Positions 34,934-44,172 of a stretch of DNA of 64,000 bases are shown here, piece by piece. The first letter of the stretch is position 1. Each line of letters starts with the position of its first letter. The DNA lies in NCBI RefSeq assembly GCF_014324365.1, contig NZ_QEIG01000005.1:302919-366918 (forward strand), written 5' to 3'. Source of the DNA: Algoriphagus sp. AK58 (GTDB taxonomy: Bacteria > Bacteroidota > Bacteroidia > Cytophagales > Cyclobacteriaceae). A program made the translations under genes and the position numbers. Under the pieces are notes generated by a model. It was not told the DNA's origin. It saw only the letters and a program-made list of their open reading frames with translations, and did no database searches.

Positions 34934-36151
34934 ATGTGGTTGCTGAAGCTGGCATGGAAAAATATGTGGCGAAACCGTAACCGGACAGCCATTACCATTG
35001 CAGCGGTATTTTTTTCGGTCATACTTTCCACTCTGACCAATTCTCTTCAGGATGGAATATTCGAGAACCTAATCAAAAACGTAGTCAGTTTTTACAACGG
35101 ATACATACAGATACATAAAAAAGGGTACTGGGAGGAGCAAATATTGGACAACACGTTTGAAAATTCCTCCAAGTTGTCAAACCTGATTTCACAGCATCAG
35201 AATATAACAGCCGTTGCACCCCGAATTGAATCTTTTGCTTTGGTCTCTTCGGATACGCTGACAAAAGGCTGTCTGGTTATTGGAATTTCCCCGGATTTGG
35301 AAAATTCCATAACCCAACTGGAAAACAAACTGATAGAAGGGGAGTACCTCTCCGAAAATGATCCTGCTTCTTTACTGTCTGAAGGCTTGGCCAATCGCTT
35401 GAATCTTAGTCTTCATGATACCTTAGTTATCATCGGTCAGGGTTATCATGGGGCTATGGCAGTAGGAAAATACCCGATCAAGGGAATCCTAAAATTCGGG
35501 TCACCTGATCTAAATGACCAAACTCTTTACCTGAGTCTTTCGGTAGCCCAGGAACTTTACAGCGTTCAAAATATGCTCACATCCTACGTGATTGGACTGG
35601 AAAATCCAGATTATCTAAATCCCACTGCAGAAAAGGTAAAAAGTAGTTTGGGTTCCGATTATGAAGTGATGACCTGGGAGGAAATGATGCCCGAGGTAGT
35701 CCAGCACATTCGGACAGACAAAGCCAGCTTGATCATCATTCAGGGTGTTTTGTATATGCTGATTGGCTTCGGAATCATCGGTACCTTACTCATGATGATG
35801 GTGGAGCGAAAGTATGAAATGGGCATGCTGGTAGCTATAGGAATGAAAAAAGGCAAATTGATGCAGTTGATGTTGATCGAATCGGTCCTGACAGTTTTCG
35901 CGGGATGTGTTTTGGGGATTTTGGCCAGCATTCCAATTGTGATTTATCTAAATCGTTTTCCTATCCGGTTTAAAGGTGAATTGGCCAAAGTGTATGAGGA
36001 ATTTGGGTTTGAAGCGATTTTTCCCACCTCCACAAATCCTGAAATTTTCCTTCGACAGGGCTTATTGGTGCTTGTCTTGGCGCTTTTACTTTCCCTTTAT
36101 CCTCTTTTAAAAATTGCACGGCTAAATCCCGTAACGGCAATGAAAAAATGA
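34934..36151 (+). CDS. FtsX-like ABC transporter permease (first of two)
   Basis: 405 aa in MacB/LolE architecture: one N-terminal helix (NRTAITIAAVFFSVILSTL), a periplasmic domain (about residues 45-265) and three C-terminal helices beginning IIIQGVLYMLIGFGIIGTLLMMM and ending near ALLLSLYPLLKIARLNPV. The short cytoplasmic ERKYEMGMLVAIGM loop after the second helix is the FtsX signature that contacts the ATPase. It follows the LolA-like gene directly and precedes a paralogous permease. Confidence 0.9.
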   Translation: MWLLKLAWKNMWRNRNRTAITIAAVFFSVILSTLTNSLQDGIFENLIKNVVSFYNGYIQIHKKGYWEEQILDNTFENSSKLSNLISQHQNITAVAPRIESFALVSSDTLTKGCLVIGISPDLENSITQLENKLIEGEYLSENDPASLLSEGLANRLNLSLHDTLVIIGQGYHGAMAVGKYPIKGILKFGSPDLNDQTLYLSLSVAQELYSVQNMLTSYVIGLENPDYLNPTAEKVKSSLGSDYEVMTWEEMMPEVVQHIRTDKASLIIIQGVLYMLIGFGIIGTLLMMMVERKYEMGMLVAIGMKKGKLMQLMLIESVLTVFAGCVLGILASIPIVIYLNRFPIRFKGELAKVYEEFGFEAIFPTSTNPEIFLRQGLLVLVLALLLSLYPLLKIARLNPVTAMKK

Positions 36152-36155
36152 AGCT

Positions 36156-37367
36156 ATGAACCTGAAAATGGCCTGGAGAAACGTATGGCGCAATAAAACC
36201 CGAAGCCTCATCATCATGATCTCGGTGGCTATCGGTTTGTTTGCAGGCCTGTTTGTCTTAGGGCTTTATGAAGGGATGATGAGTGAACGGGTACGTACAG
36301 TGATTGATACCGAAGTAGCTCATCTACAGGTTCATCATCCTGAATTCAAAAAAGACTATGACCCCAAGTTTACAATAGATGAGAACCTTCTGGAGAATGA
36401 GTTGAAGAAGATTCCCGAAATCAAGGCTTTTTCCAATAGAGTCCTTGCACAAGGAATGCTTGCCACAACGACAGGCACATCTGGAGTCCAAATCATCGGT
36501 ATTGATCTGGAGGACGAAAAGGAAGTTTCCAGGGTGGATCTCAAAGTCAAAGAAGGGGAACTTTTGGACCCCGGGAAAAAAAATGGAATTCTGATCAGTA
36601 AAAAGCTAGCCGGGAAAATGAAGCTTAAAGTGGGTTCAAAACTGGTTCTTACGTTTACTGATATAGAGAATACGGTGACTTCCGGTGCATTTCGGGTGAC
36701 AGGAATTTATCAAACCATTAATACGCCATTAGATGAACGGATTGTTTATGTCAATCGAGCTACACTGATGGACGATTTGGGACTACGGGAAAGCAGCCAT
36801 GAAATCGCTGTGATTCTGAATAAAGACGAGGATCTTGATTTGGTGAAAAATGGAGTTCAAGCTCAATTTCCTCAGTATTCAGTTTTGACTTGGAAGGAAA
36901 ATTCTCCGGAAACTGAATTATTGGTAGGCACCATCAATCAATATTCCTCTATTATCATTGGGATCATCATGATTGCATTGGCATTCGGCATTATCAATAC
37001 CATGTTGATGTCGGTCATCGAGAGGACCAGGGAAATAGGAATGCTGACCGCTTTAGGGATGAACAGAAAGAAAATTTTTCTCTTGATCCTGACCGAAACG
37101 CTCATCCTCACATTGGTAGGAGTTCCTATTGGATTTATTTGTTCTTGGTTTTCAATCCTTTACTTCTCCAAAACAGGAATTGATATTTCCTCTTTTTCAG
37201 AGGAAGCGATGTCCAGTTTTGGATTTGGAAGTATGATCTATCCGGAATTTCCTTTTGCGACGATGGATAGCGTGCTGCTGATTGTATTCATTACCGCCTT
37301 GATTTCCGCTTTGTTTCCTTCATGGAAAGCCATCAAACTTCAGCCTGCTGATGCGCTAAGGCAATAA
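36156..37367 (+). CDS. FtsX-like ABC transporter permease (second of two)
   Basis: 403 aa with the same layout as its neighbour. The first helix is RSLIIMISVAIGLFAGLFV, a periplasmic MacB-type domain follows, and the C-terminal helices start IIGIIMIALAFGIINTMLMS with the coupling loop ERTREIGMLTALGM. The two permeases share length and topology but differ clearly, so they probably form a LolCE-like heterodimer. The 4-bp gap suggests coupled translation. Confidence 0.92.
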   Translation: MNLKMAWRNVWRNKTRSLIIMISVAIGLFAGLFVLGLYEGMMSERVRTVIDTEVAHLQVHHPEFKKDYDPKFTIDENLLENELKKIPEIKAFSNRVLAQGMLATTTGTSGVQIIGIDLEDEKEVSRVDLKVKEGELLDPGKKNGILISKKLAGKMKLKVGSKLVLTFTDIENTVTSGAFRVTGIYQTINTPLDERIVYVNRATLMDDLGLRESSHEIAVILNKDEDLDLVKNGVQAQFPQYSVLTWKENSPETELLVGTINQYSSIIIGIIMIALAFGIINTMLMSVIERTREIGMLTALGMNRKKIFLLILTETLILTLVGVPIGFICSWFSILYFSKTGIDISSFSEEAMSSFGFGSMIYPEFPFATMDSVLLIVFITALISALFPSWKAIKLQPADALRQ

Positions 37368-37378
37368 TTCCCACAACT

Positions 37379-38107
37379 ATGAAGACTGTCATTGATGCCC
37401 ATAACGTAAGCAAGACTTTTAATCCGGACACCATTCCGATTTTGGCGGTAAATAATGTGCATCTCCATTTGGAAAGGGGAGAGTTCACTGCACTCGTAGG
37501 TCCATCAGGTTCCGGCAAAACTACCTTGCTGAATTTGCTTGGTGGGTTAGATAAACCCGATAAGGGAAGTATTCTAATCAATGGCAAGGACATTACACAG
37601 CTTTCCCCGAATGCACTGATAGATTTTCGTCTGCACCACATCGGCTTTGTTTTTCAGTCTTTCAATCTGATTCCTGTCTTGACAGCTAGGGAAAATGTTG
37701 AGCTTATCATGCAACTTCAGCATAAGAAAAAGGAAGAAATCGATGAAAGAGTACTGAATCTCTTCAGGGAGATCGGGATGGAAGACAAGATGGACACACG
37801 TCCGGCCCAATTATCCGGAGGACAGCAGCAGCGAGTGGCGGTAGCGAGGGCCTTGGCATCCAAACCTCAATTTGTGTTGGCCGACGAGCCTACCGCTAAT
37901 TTGGACTCCAAATCAGCCACCAATCTCCTGGACATCATGGCGAAATTGAATCAAGAGGAAAATATCACGTTTATATTTTCTACCCATGATGCGCGGGTCA
38001 TTGAACGGGCAAGGAGAGTGATCACTTTGGTTGACGGTCAAATCCATTCTGATACTGCACGGGTACCTACTGATTTACCACATGAAGGAGAAAAACCAAG
38101 GAATTAA
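37379..38107 (+). CDS. ABC transporter ATP-binding protein (LolD/MacB-type)
   Basis: 242 aa. Walker A GPSGSGKTTLLNLL, Q-loop VFQSFNL, signature LSGGQQQRVAVARAL, Walker B FVLADEPTANLD and the switch His in STHDARV are all intact. The LNLLGGLDKPDKGSI segment is characteristic of the LolD/MacB/FtsE branch. It energises the two upstream FtsX-type permeases for envelope lipid or lipoprotein movement. Confidence 0.95.
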   Translation: MKTVIDAHNVSKTFNPDTIPILAVNNVHLHLERGEFTALVGPSGSGKTTLLNLLGGLDKPDKGSILINGKDITQLSPNALIDFRLHHIGFVFQSFNLIPVLTARENVELIMQLQHKKKEEIDERVLNLFREIGMEDKMDTRPAQLSGGQQQRVAVARALASKPQFVLADEPTANLDSKSATNLLDIMAKLNQEENITFIFSTHDARVIERARRVITLVDGQIHSDTARVPTDLPHEGEKPRN

Positions 38108-38110
38108 TCT

Positions 38111-39286
38111 ATGTGTACTTCCTTAGGCATATGGAAGTTTTTGAGGATTATAAGCTTATCCATGCTGATAACTCAAGTTCTTTTTGCTCAGACGGAGACA
38201 AAATTGTCACAAAAATTGGAATTGAGGGGATATTTGAAAGACCTGCAATCCCTTACTTTCAACAGATCATTTGACAGTCTGGTCACTGGAAATTTGATTC
38301 ATAATCGGCTGAACCTAAAATGGAACCCGAGTCAAAAAATTCGGGGAGCCGCAGAATTTAGGACAAGACTTTTTTGGGGTGAAGAAGTAAAATACATTCC
38401 AGAGTTTTCTTCAGGAATCCGAAATCCCAATGAATGGATCAATGCTTCAGTGATCTGGTTTGAAACTGAAAGTATGCTGATGCAGACCTATGTAGATCGG
38501 TTTTGGCTGGAGTATCAAAGTAATGCTTTTGAAATTCGCCTGGGAAGACAGCGAATTAATTGGGGAATCGGTACGATTTGGAATCCGAACGATATTTTCA
38601 ACACCTATAATTTTCTGGATTTTGATTATGAGGAAAGACCGGGAAGGGATGCGGTGAAAGCCAAATATCACCTAACCGAAATGTCAAGTTTGGAAATCGC
38701 TGCCTCTGCTGCTGATCAAAGCAATAAAGCGGTGGTAGCCGCAAAGTATAATTTCAATAAGTATAGCTATGATTTTCAGTTTTCTGCAGGGGTTTATCAA
38801 GAAATTTTGACCTTGGGAACCGGCTGGTCGGGAAGTATTGGCCAGGCAGGTTTCAAAGGAGAAATTCAATATTATGCCGCCCATAGAGATACTACTGCCC
38901 AACTCAACCTGACCATGGAAAGTGACTATGTCTTTGAAAAAGGTTGGTATTTGAATCTAGGCTTTTTACTCAACAGTAAAGGAATAGATGAGCCGATTGA
39001 AAACATCAGTCTTTTTAATTTTCAACTTTCACCGCAGAATCTAATGCCCACCAAATGGAACGGAGTCTTTACCACAGCTAAGCAATTCACGCCATTGTTT
39101 TCTGGACAAGTTTCACTGATTTATGCGCCGGGAACCCACTTGCTCCTGGTCCTTCCATCCCTTCAATACAATCTTGCCACCAATCTGGATGTGGACTTCA
39201 CCTGGCAGTCTTTTTATGCAAAGCAGTCAGAGAATTTTCAGGGTGTGATTCACCGGGGATTCTTAAGAATGAAGTGGAGTTTTTGA
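38111..39286 (+). CDS. Predicted outer-membrane beta-barrel protein of the transport operon
   Basis: 391 aa with a signal peptide (about residues 1-26, ending VLFAQ). The rest is long alternating strands: KLELRGYLKDLQSLTF, NRLNLKWNPSQKIRGAAEF, DRFWLEYQSNAFEIRLGRQ (a DUF1302/porin-like RLGRQRINWG motif) and an aromatic C-terminus RGFLRMKWSF as in barrel proteins. It starts 3 bp after the ATPase stop. I infer that it is the outer-membrane part of this envelope-spanning system. No named family was recognised with certainty. Confidence 0.72.
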   Translation: MCTSLGIWKFLRIISLSMLITQVLFAQTETKLSQKLELRGYLKDLQSLTFNRSFDSLVTGNLIHNRLNLKWNPSQKIRGAAEFRTRLFWGEEVKYIPEFSSGIRNPNEWINASVIWFETESMLMQTYVDRFWLEYQSNAFEIRLGRQRINWGIGTIWNPNDIFNTYNFLDFDYEERPGRDAVKAKYHLTEMSSLEIAASAADQSNKAVVAAKYNFNKYSYDFQFSAGVYQEILTLGTGWSGSIGQAGFKGEIQYYAAHRDTTAQLNLTMESDYVFEKGWYLNLGFLLNSKGIDEPIENISLFNFQLSPQNLMPTKWNGVFTTAKQFTPLFSGQVSLIYAPGTHLLLVLPSLQYNLATNLDVDFTWQSFYAKQSENFQGVIHRGFLRMKWSF

Positions 39287-39559
39287 GTCAATGACCTATA
39301 GGATAGGGTGATAACCTGAAATTTGGTTTTTATTCTTGAGATAAGTATTACTCTAGGACGGAAGACTTGTTTTCAAAATATATTTTGTTAACAGATAAAT
39401 TCATTTTACCACTATAAAATTGTTTTTTGATCCCGATTTCTCTGATCAAAATCAGAAACGTGTGTACTGTTTATCACAACCGAAAAAAGGGTAAGTTATT
39501 AATTTAGAATAGGTTAGAATGTGTCTAACTCTTATATCTAAAACAAAAACCTAAAAGTC

Positions 39560-40690
39560 ATGAAAACCTTAAAAACATCCCTAAAATTGGGTCTTTTCTT
39601 GGCCAGCGCGTTGGTTTTCACTTCATGTGAAATGGATTATAATTTGGCAGGAAATGGCCCCGGAGGCGGTGGGCCAGGTGGTAGAGGCAAACCCGGAGGA
39701 GGAGAAACTGTAGCAGGAAATAATCTTTCTTTCCCTGTCATTTGGGCAGAAGGTACAGATCTTACTTTGAGAGAACCTCCTGTAGGTTACGACATAGATG
39801 ATGTGGTGACAGGAGGTACTTGGTGGTATGTATGGGGAGTAGATCCAATAGATCCCGCTTACCCAATTTATAGCTGTTTGCCGATAGTAGGTGCAGATCC
39901 TTGTTATCTTTCTGCCACTCCTATTCCTCCTATTGATTCCGTTTACAAAGCCTGGGTTCAAAAGGATGTGAGAAACTTTTGGCAGGCATCAGATGTAAAT
40001 GCGTTAGAACCAGTCGAAGTTGACGTGGTTGATTGGGGAGACAACCTGGAATCTGTAGATTGGTACCTTACCTCCAAAGTAAGAACCGAAATGGGCTTGT
40101 ATGATAACGCCCCAGTTGAGGCACCTTATCGTCAATATGCGATGAGACACGTCTCCGGTTGGGGAACAGATGAGCTTCACGGTTTACAAACCACTTTGGA
40201 AGATGAGGTGGTATATGGTCCCGGTACTCAAGCTACCGTATATACAGAGCATGCTAGGTTAACTATCCAAAAAATCACCTCTGAAACACCTGAACTTACC
40301 TGGAATCCTGAAACTCACTTGTGGACTGGTGATGTGTTGCCACCTGTGGTCAATAAACCCGTTTGGGAAGAAGGTGACGGTCCAACATTCTTTAATGCAG
40401 AGGTAAACATTAAAGGTAAAATTATTTTCGGTTATAACTGGGATGTGAAAAGGGCAAATGATGGTGTTGGCGTGTACCGAATTACCTTCAGCTTTGATGA
40501 AACCTATCCTGGTGGTACTGCTTTAAATACCTTCTTTACTGAAAGTACAATTCTGGAAGGTGCCGAAGTCATTCCTACAGAGGATGAAGGAGGTCCAACA
40601 GCCGTGATTGACGTGGAGAACAACCTCACTTACATTGACATTACCATCTTGGGGAATAAGGGAGGCGGAAAAGGAGGTAAAGGCAACTAA
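39560..40690 (+). CDS. Lipoprotein with Gly-rich N- and C-terminal segments, unknown function
   Basis: 376 aa. The signal ends LVFTSCEMDY (lipobox Cys at about residue 23). A Gly/Pro-rich spacer (AGNGPGGGGPGGRGKPGGGE) follows the lipid anchor, and the C-terminus GNKGGGKGGKGN is also Gly/Lys-rich. Between them lies about 300 residues of Trp-, Pro- and acid-rich beta sequence (VTGGTWWYVWGVDPIDPAY, YVWGVD...). I do not recognise the family. It has its own upstream gap with a gttaga/tctaac inverted repeat (39513-39529) and a strong terminator, so it is a monocistronic unit. Surface exposure is likely. Confidence 0.75.
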   Translation: MKTLKTSLKLGLFLASALVFTSCEMDYNLAGNGPGGGGPGGRGKPGGGETVAGNNLSFPVIWAEGTDLTLREPPVGYDIDDVVTGGTWWYVWGVDPIDPAYPIYSCLPIVGADPCYLSATPIPPIDSVYKAWVQKDVRNFWQASDVNALEPVEVDVVDWGDNLESVDWYLTSKVRTEMGLYDNAPVEAPYRQYAMRHVSGWGTDELHGLQTTLEDEVVYGPGTQATVYTEHARLTIQKITSETPELTWNPETHLWTGDVLPPVVNKPVWEEGDGPTFFNAEVNIKGKIIFGYNWDVKRANDGVGVYRITFSFDETYPGGTALNTFFTESTILEGAEVIPTEDEGGPTAVIDVENNLTYIDITILGNKGGGKGGKGN

Positions 40691-40723
40691 GTAATGGATC
40701 AACCCCAGTAGTAAACATGGGTT

Positions 40724-40761
40724 AAACCTCGCCATAACCAAATGCGAGGTTTATTTTTTTT
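40724..40761 (+). terminator. Rho-independent terminator of the Gly-rich lipoprotein gene
   Basis: aaacctcgc (40724-40732) pairs perfectly with gcgaggttt (40744-40752), followed by an attttttttga T-run. The position 34 bases after the stop codon fits a classic terminator. Confidence 0.9.
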
Positions 40762-40862
40762 GACTTCGACACTGGGACACTCAAAGTCAAAAACTGAAAA
40801 TCATAACGTAAAGAATATCAATGAAATATGTCGAATCGGCACTTGAGACAGCCGAAGTCAGG

Positions 40863-40887
40863 AAAAAGGGCCGATTGGCCCTTTCTT
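40863..40887 (-). terminator. Terminator of the beta-1,3-glucan operon
   Basis: On the minus strand an 8-bp perfect stem (aaagggcc 40865-40872 with ggcccttt 40877-40884, 4-nt loop) precedes a T-run (the AAAAA at 40863-40867 on the plus strand). It lies about 18 bases after the last gene of the operon and faces the plus-strand terminator across the gap. Confidence 0.88.
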
Positions 40888-40901
40888 AATTATCTATTGA
40901 T

Positions 40902-41786
40902 TCAATATTTCAAATGTTCATCTTTATCCCATATTCCCCAATAGGCACCCACATCCCCTTCAGCGCCCACTTTCCAGGATTCATCGAAAGAAGAGAAATA
41001 AAACACATCAATAGAATCCAGTTTTGACCAAGTTTGGATATTGATGAAGTATTTCATGAAATTATCATCAGAGGGAACAGCTCCATAGAGTGGAGTCCCT
41101 TGACTTGGCCAGCCTGTTTCTGTGATGATTACTTTTTTGCCTTTGCCTGCTCGAACTGCCCGGTTATACATGTCTTTGATGTACAACAAAGAATAATCCA
41201 GTGCACAACCTTCCCAGTATGGATAGCAATTGGCCAAGATTACATCGCAAGCCTCAGTGATTCTTGGTTTATGTTCAAACTCATAATAAGCATCTACGTA
41301 GCCAATCGGAATTTTAGGAAGCTCTTTTTTCACTTTTTCAATGAAATCAAGCAATTGATCTTCTGTCAGGTCTTTTCTGTACAAGACCTCGTTGCCCACC
41401 GCGGCGATATCCACATAACCCTCTTTAGCCAACTTAATCAAACCGGCCACCTCCTCTTGATTAACCTTGTCATCTTTACCCAACCAAGCACCTACCAGAG
41501 TTTTCATCCCCATCTCTTTGGCAATGATAGGGATCAATTCGTTCCCTTCGGTACAGGAAAAGGATCGGACCCAATTGGTATAGGGGCGTATAATTTCCAG
41601 TCTTCTACGAACTTGTTCTTCAGTCAATTGATCTCCTGGCTGTTGCCCTTCCACATAAGGACTGAAGCAGAGGCCATGCATGCCTTCCTTTAGTAGTTCA
41701 TTGAATGATTCAGCCAATTCTTTCGATGATAATCCCTGCAGGTTTTTTCCTGCCAGGGCCAAGATTTTGTCAGCATTAAACGACAT
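40902..41786 (-). CDS. GH17 beta-1,3-glucanase-like enzyme, cytoplasmic
   Basis: 294 aa with no signal peptide. It is a short single-domain GH17 (COG5309-like) barrel: acid/base Glu133 in AVGNEVL, nucleophile Glu223 in IITETGWPSQG, and the family blocks HGLCFSPYVEGQ, NWVRSFSCTEGNE and YFSSFDESWKV. GH17 enzymes cut or transglycosylate beta-1,3-glucans. It is the last gene of the operon, starts 5 bp after the MFS-GH17 fusion and is clearly paralogous to that fusion's C-terminal domain. Predicted substrate: laminari-oligosaccharides in the cytoplasm. Confidence 0.9.
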   Translation of the reverse strand: MSFNADKILALAGKNLQGLSSKELAESFNELLKEGMHGLCFSPYVEGQQPGDQLTEEQVRRRLEIIRPYTNWVRSFSCTEGNELIPIIAKEMGMKTLVGAWLGKDDKVNQEEVAGLIKLAKEGYVDIAAVGNEVLYRKDLTEDQLLDFIEKVKKELPKIPIGYVDAYYEFEHKPRITEACDVILANCYPYWEGCALDYSLLYIKDMYNRAVRAGKGKKVIITETGWPSQGTPLYGAVPSDDNFMKYFINIQTWSKLDSIDVFYFSSFDESWKVGAEGDVGAYWGIWDKDEHLKY

Positions 41787-41791
41787 AATTA

Positions 41792-44125
41792 TCAGTATTT
41801 AAGTTTTTCATATTTATCCCAAATTCCCCAAGCCTGTCCTACATCCCCTTCGTGCCTTACCTTCCAGGATTCGTCAAAAGAGGAGAAGTAAAACATTTCC
41901 ACGTTTTCCTGTTGACTCCATACTTGGGTATTGATAAAGTAGCGCATGGCATTTTCCGGGGAAGGCTGCGCTTCATGGATGGCAGTACCTTCGTTTGGCC
42001 ATCCTGTTTCTGTAATGATTATTTTTTTACCATTGACTGCATTTTTGGTCAAGGAGTACATTTGATTCAAATGGGCCGTGGCATGAGTAATGTTGCTGCC
42101 TTCCCAGAAAGGATAACAATTGATCAACACCACATCACAAGCATCCACCAGGGCAGGATGTTTGATAAACTCATTATATGCATCCACATATCCTACAGGA
42201 ATTCCCGGGACTGCCTGTTTGACCCGGTTGATGTAAGCAATCAATTCTTCCTCTGTTAAGTCTCCCCTCAGCAACACTTCATTTCCGACCACAGCTATGT
42301 CAACCATACCTTTCTTAGCCAAGTCAATCAGCGCTGCGATTTCTTTTTCATTTGTTTCTTTGTTGCTATCCATCCAAGCCCCGGCCATAGTCTTAAGACC
42401 TTTGTCTCGAGCAGCTTTTGGAATAAACTCATTTCCATCTGTACAGGAGAAGGACCGAATCCATTTCGTGTAAGGAGCTACAATTTCCATCCTTCTCTGA
42501 ATCTGCTCTTCGGATAAGCGATCCCCGATGTTTTGTCCTTCCAAATAAGGACTAAAGCAAATGCCATGAAGCCCTGTATTCAAGGTGTTACTGAATACAT
42601 TTTTCATTTCAGCAAAGGAAGTATTGGAGATATCAAAATCCGTTTTCAGGGTCTCCCTTTCGCCTATGACTAGGGATTCACTGGTTTGGTAAACAGCGGT
42701 AACTTTTATGGGTTCAGTTTTTTTACGGGCTTGCAATTCGGCTCGGATTTCATTTGCTCTTGCTTCATCGACATCGTAATCGTGCATGAGGTACATGGCC
42801 GCTATCGTTCCTAGCATGGGCAACCCTGAAAAGAACAGCCTAAGACCATCAACAGCGCCTTCCGGCTGAACAGCTGCATTACCGTCAAAACCTACCACCG
42901 TCAAAATCAAACCACTCAAACCGCCGGCAATGGCAAATCCGAATTTGACCATGTACCAATAGATGGCGCCAAATACTCCTTCCCTCCGTATGCCATAGTT
43001 TAATTCATCCAGGTCAATAACATCGGCAGTCATGGACATCATTAACACAAAAAGACTTCCGATTCCAAAAGAGTGGAAAGGGAGCGAAAAGATGAACATC
43101 CAAGGTTTGCCTGGCACAAACAGGAACCATAAAGAAGCATAGCCTATAAGAGCAATGCTTTGCGATACCATGAAGGCGTTTTTCTTGCCTATCTTTCTGG
43201 ACATCCAAGCCACTATTGGGATGACAATAAAGGTGGTGACCAGTGCACCAACACTACCGAATATAGGTGTCCAGTAACCAGCTGCTCCGGCATCTCCATT
43301 GAACAAATGCCAAACCACGATAAAAAAGACAAAGCCTGCCACCGTGTTAAAACCATTGAAAATAAAAAATGTAGAAAGGCACAGCTTTCTGAAAGGGGTA
43401 GAGGAAAAAGCTTCTTTGAATCCTCTGATGATTTGGGAAAGGCTATCCCCAATTGCATTGAATGTCAAGGGGGAGAAATTTTCGTTTTTGGTGGATTTAT
43501 TGGGAATGAATATGGCAGGTACCATAGCACAGATGGAAAAAACCACAGCAACCCAAACTGCCAACTGTCGGGTTGCAGCTTCAGGGCTGGGGAACCAACT
43601 GGGGTCGTACATTATCACCCAAAACCAAGGAGCAATCACCCAAGCCCACTGACCAATCCACTGGGCAATAGCCATAATTTGCGTACGCTCATGGAAGTCC
43701 TCGCTCATTTCATAGCCCATGGCTACATAGGGCACACTGAAAATGGTCAGTCCGATATAAAAAGCAAATGATCCTAAGAGAAAATAGATGAAATTATAAT
43801 TCACACTATTGTCCCCGTACAGCTGCCACATTACCGAAAAGGCGATCCCCATGACAATAGCGCCAATAAACACATATTGCCTACGTCTTCCCCATACAGA
43901 TTTGGTGTTGTCAGAGATAAAACCCATGATGGGGTCTGTCACTGCATCGAGCACACGGGGAAGGAAATAAACCATGCCCCACATCCAGCCAGGGAACCCG
44001 AGATTCTGTACCAGTACCACCATGAATATTCCTAGTGATGCGGGAAACATTTGATTGGCAAGCATACCTACCCCGAAGGCAATCTTCTGACCCATCGGGA
44101 CTTTTCTAGCAGTGGTTATGGACAT
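41792..44125 (-). CDS. Fusion protein: GPH/MFS sugar transporter with C-terminal GH17 domain
   Basis: 777 aa in one continuous frame. Residues about 1-450 are a MelB-type (GPH, COG2211) cation:sugar symporter with about 12 helices and the PRVLDAVTDPIMGFISDNT motif (the family's Asp-rich sugar/cation site) plus MTADVIDLDELNYG. A hydrophilic linker (about 450-505, DEARANEIRAELQARKKTE) leads to a GH17 barrel (about 506-777) with Glu616 (VVGNEVL) and Glu706 (IITETGWPNEG). MelB-type carriers have both ends in the cytoplasm, so the glucanase domain should face the cytoplasm at the exit of the permease. It lies between a GH17 lipoprotein and a lone GH17 gene. Fusion versus a missed frameshift: the frame is continuous with no stop, so the fusion is real as sequenced. 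Confidence 0.92.
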   Translation of the reverse strand: MSITTARKVPMGQKIAFGVGMLANQMFPASLGIFMVVLVQNLGFPGWMWGMVYFLPRVLDAVTDPIMGFISDNTKSVWGRRRQYVFIGAIVMGIAFSVMWQLYGDNSVNYNFIYFLLGSFAFYIGLTIFSVPYVAMGYEMSEDFHERTQIMAIAQWIGQWAWVIAPWFWVIMYDPSWFPSPEAATRQLAVWVAVVFSICAMVPAIFIPNKSTKNENFSPLTFNAIGDSLSQIIRGFKEAFSSTPFRKLCLSTFFIFNGFNTVAGFVFFIVVWHLFNGDAGAAGYWTPIFGSVGALVTTFIVIPIVAWMSRKIGKKNAFMVSQSIALIGYASLWFLFVPGKPWMFIFSLPFHSFGIGSLFVLMMSMTADVIDLDELNYGIRREGVFGAIYWYMVKFGFAIAGGLSGLILTVVGFDGNAAVQPEGAVDGLRLFFSGLPMLGTIAAMYLMHDYDVDEARANEIRAELQARKKTEPIKVTAVYQTSESLVIGERETLKTDFDISNTSFAEMKNVFSNTLNTGLHGICFSPYLEGQNIGDRLSEEQIQRRMEIVAPYTKWIRSFSCTDGNEFIPKAARDKGLKTMAGAWMDSNKETNEKEIAALIDLAKKGMVDIAVVGNEVLLRGDLTEEELIAYINRVKQAVPGIPVGYVDAYNEFIKHPALVDACDVVLINCYPFWEGSNITHATAHLNQMYSLTKNAVNGKKIIITETGWPNEGTAIHEAQPSPENAMRYFINTQVWSQQENVEMFYFSSFDESWKVRHEGDVGQAWGIWDKYEKLKY

Positions 44126-44172
44126 GGTTATTAGGGTTTTAATTTTTTAGATAAAGGTTTTTCAAAACTGGT

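Noticed and set aside
41034..41693. 219-codon plus-strand ORF over the lone GH17 gene
   Set aside because: Antisense to GH17 with intact catalytic residues; the opposite product looks random.
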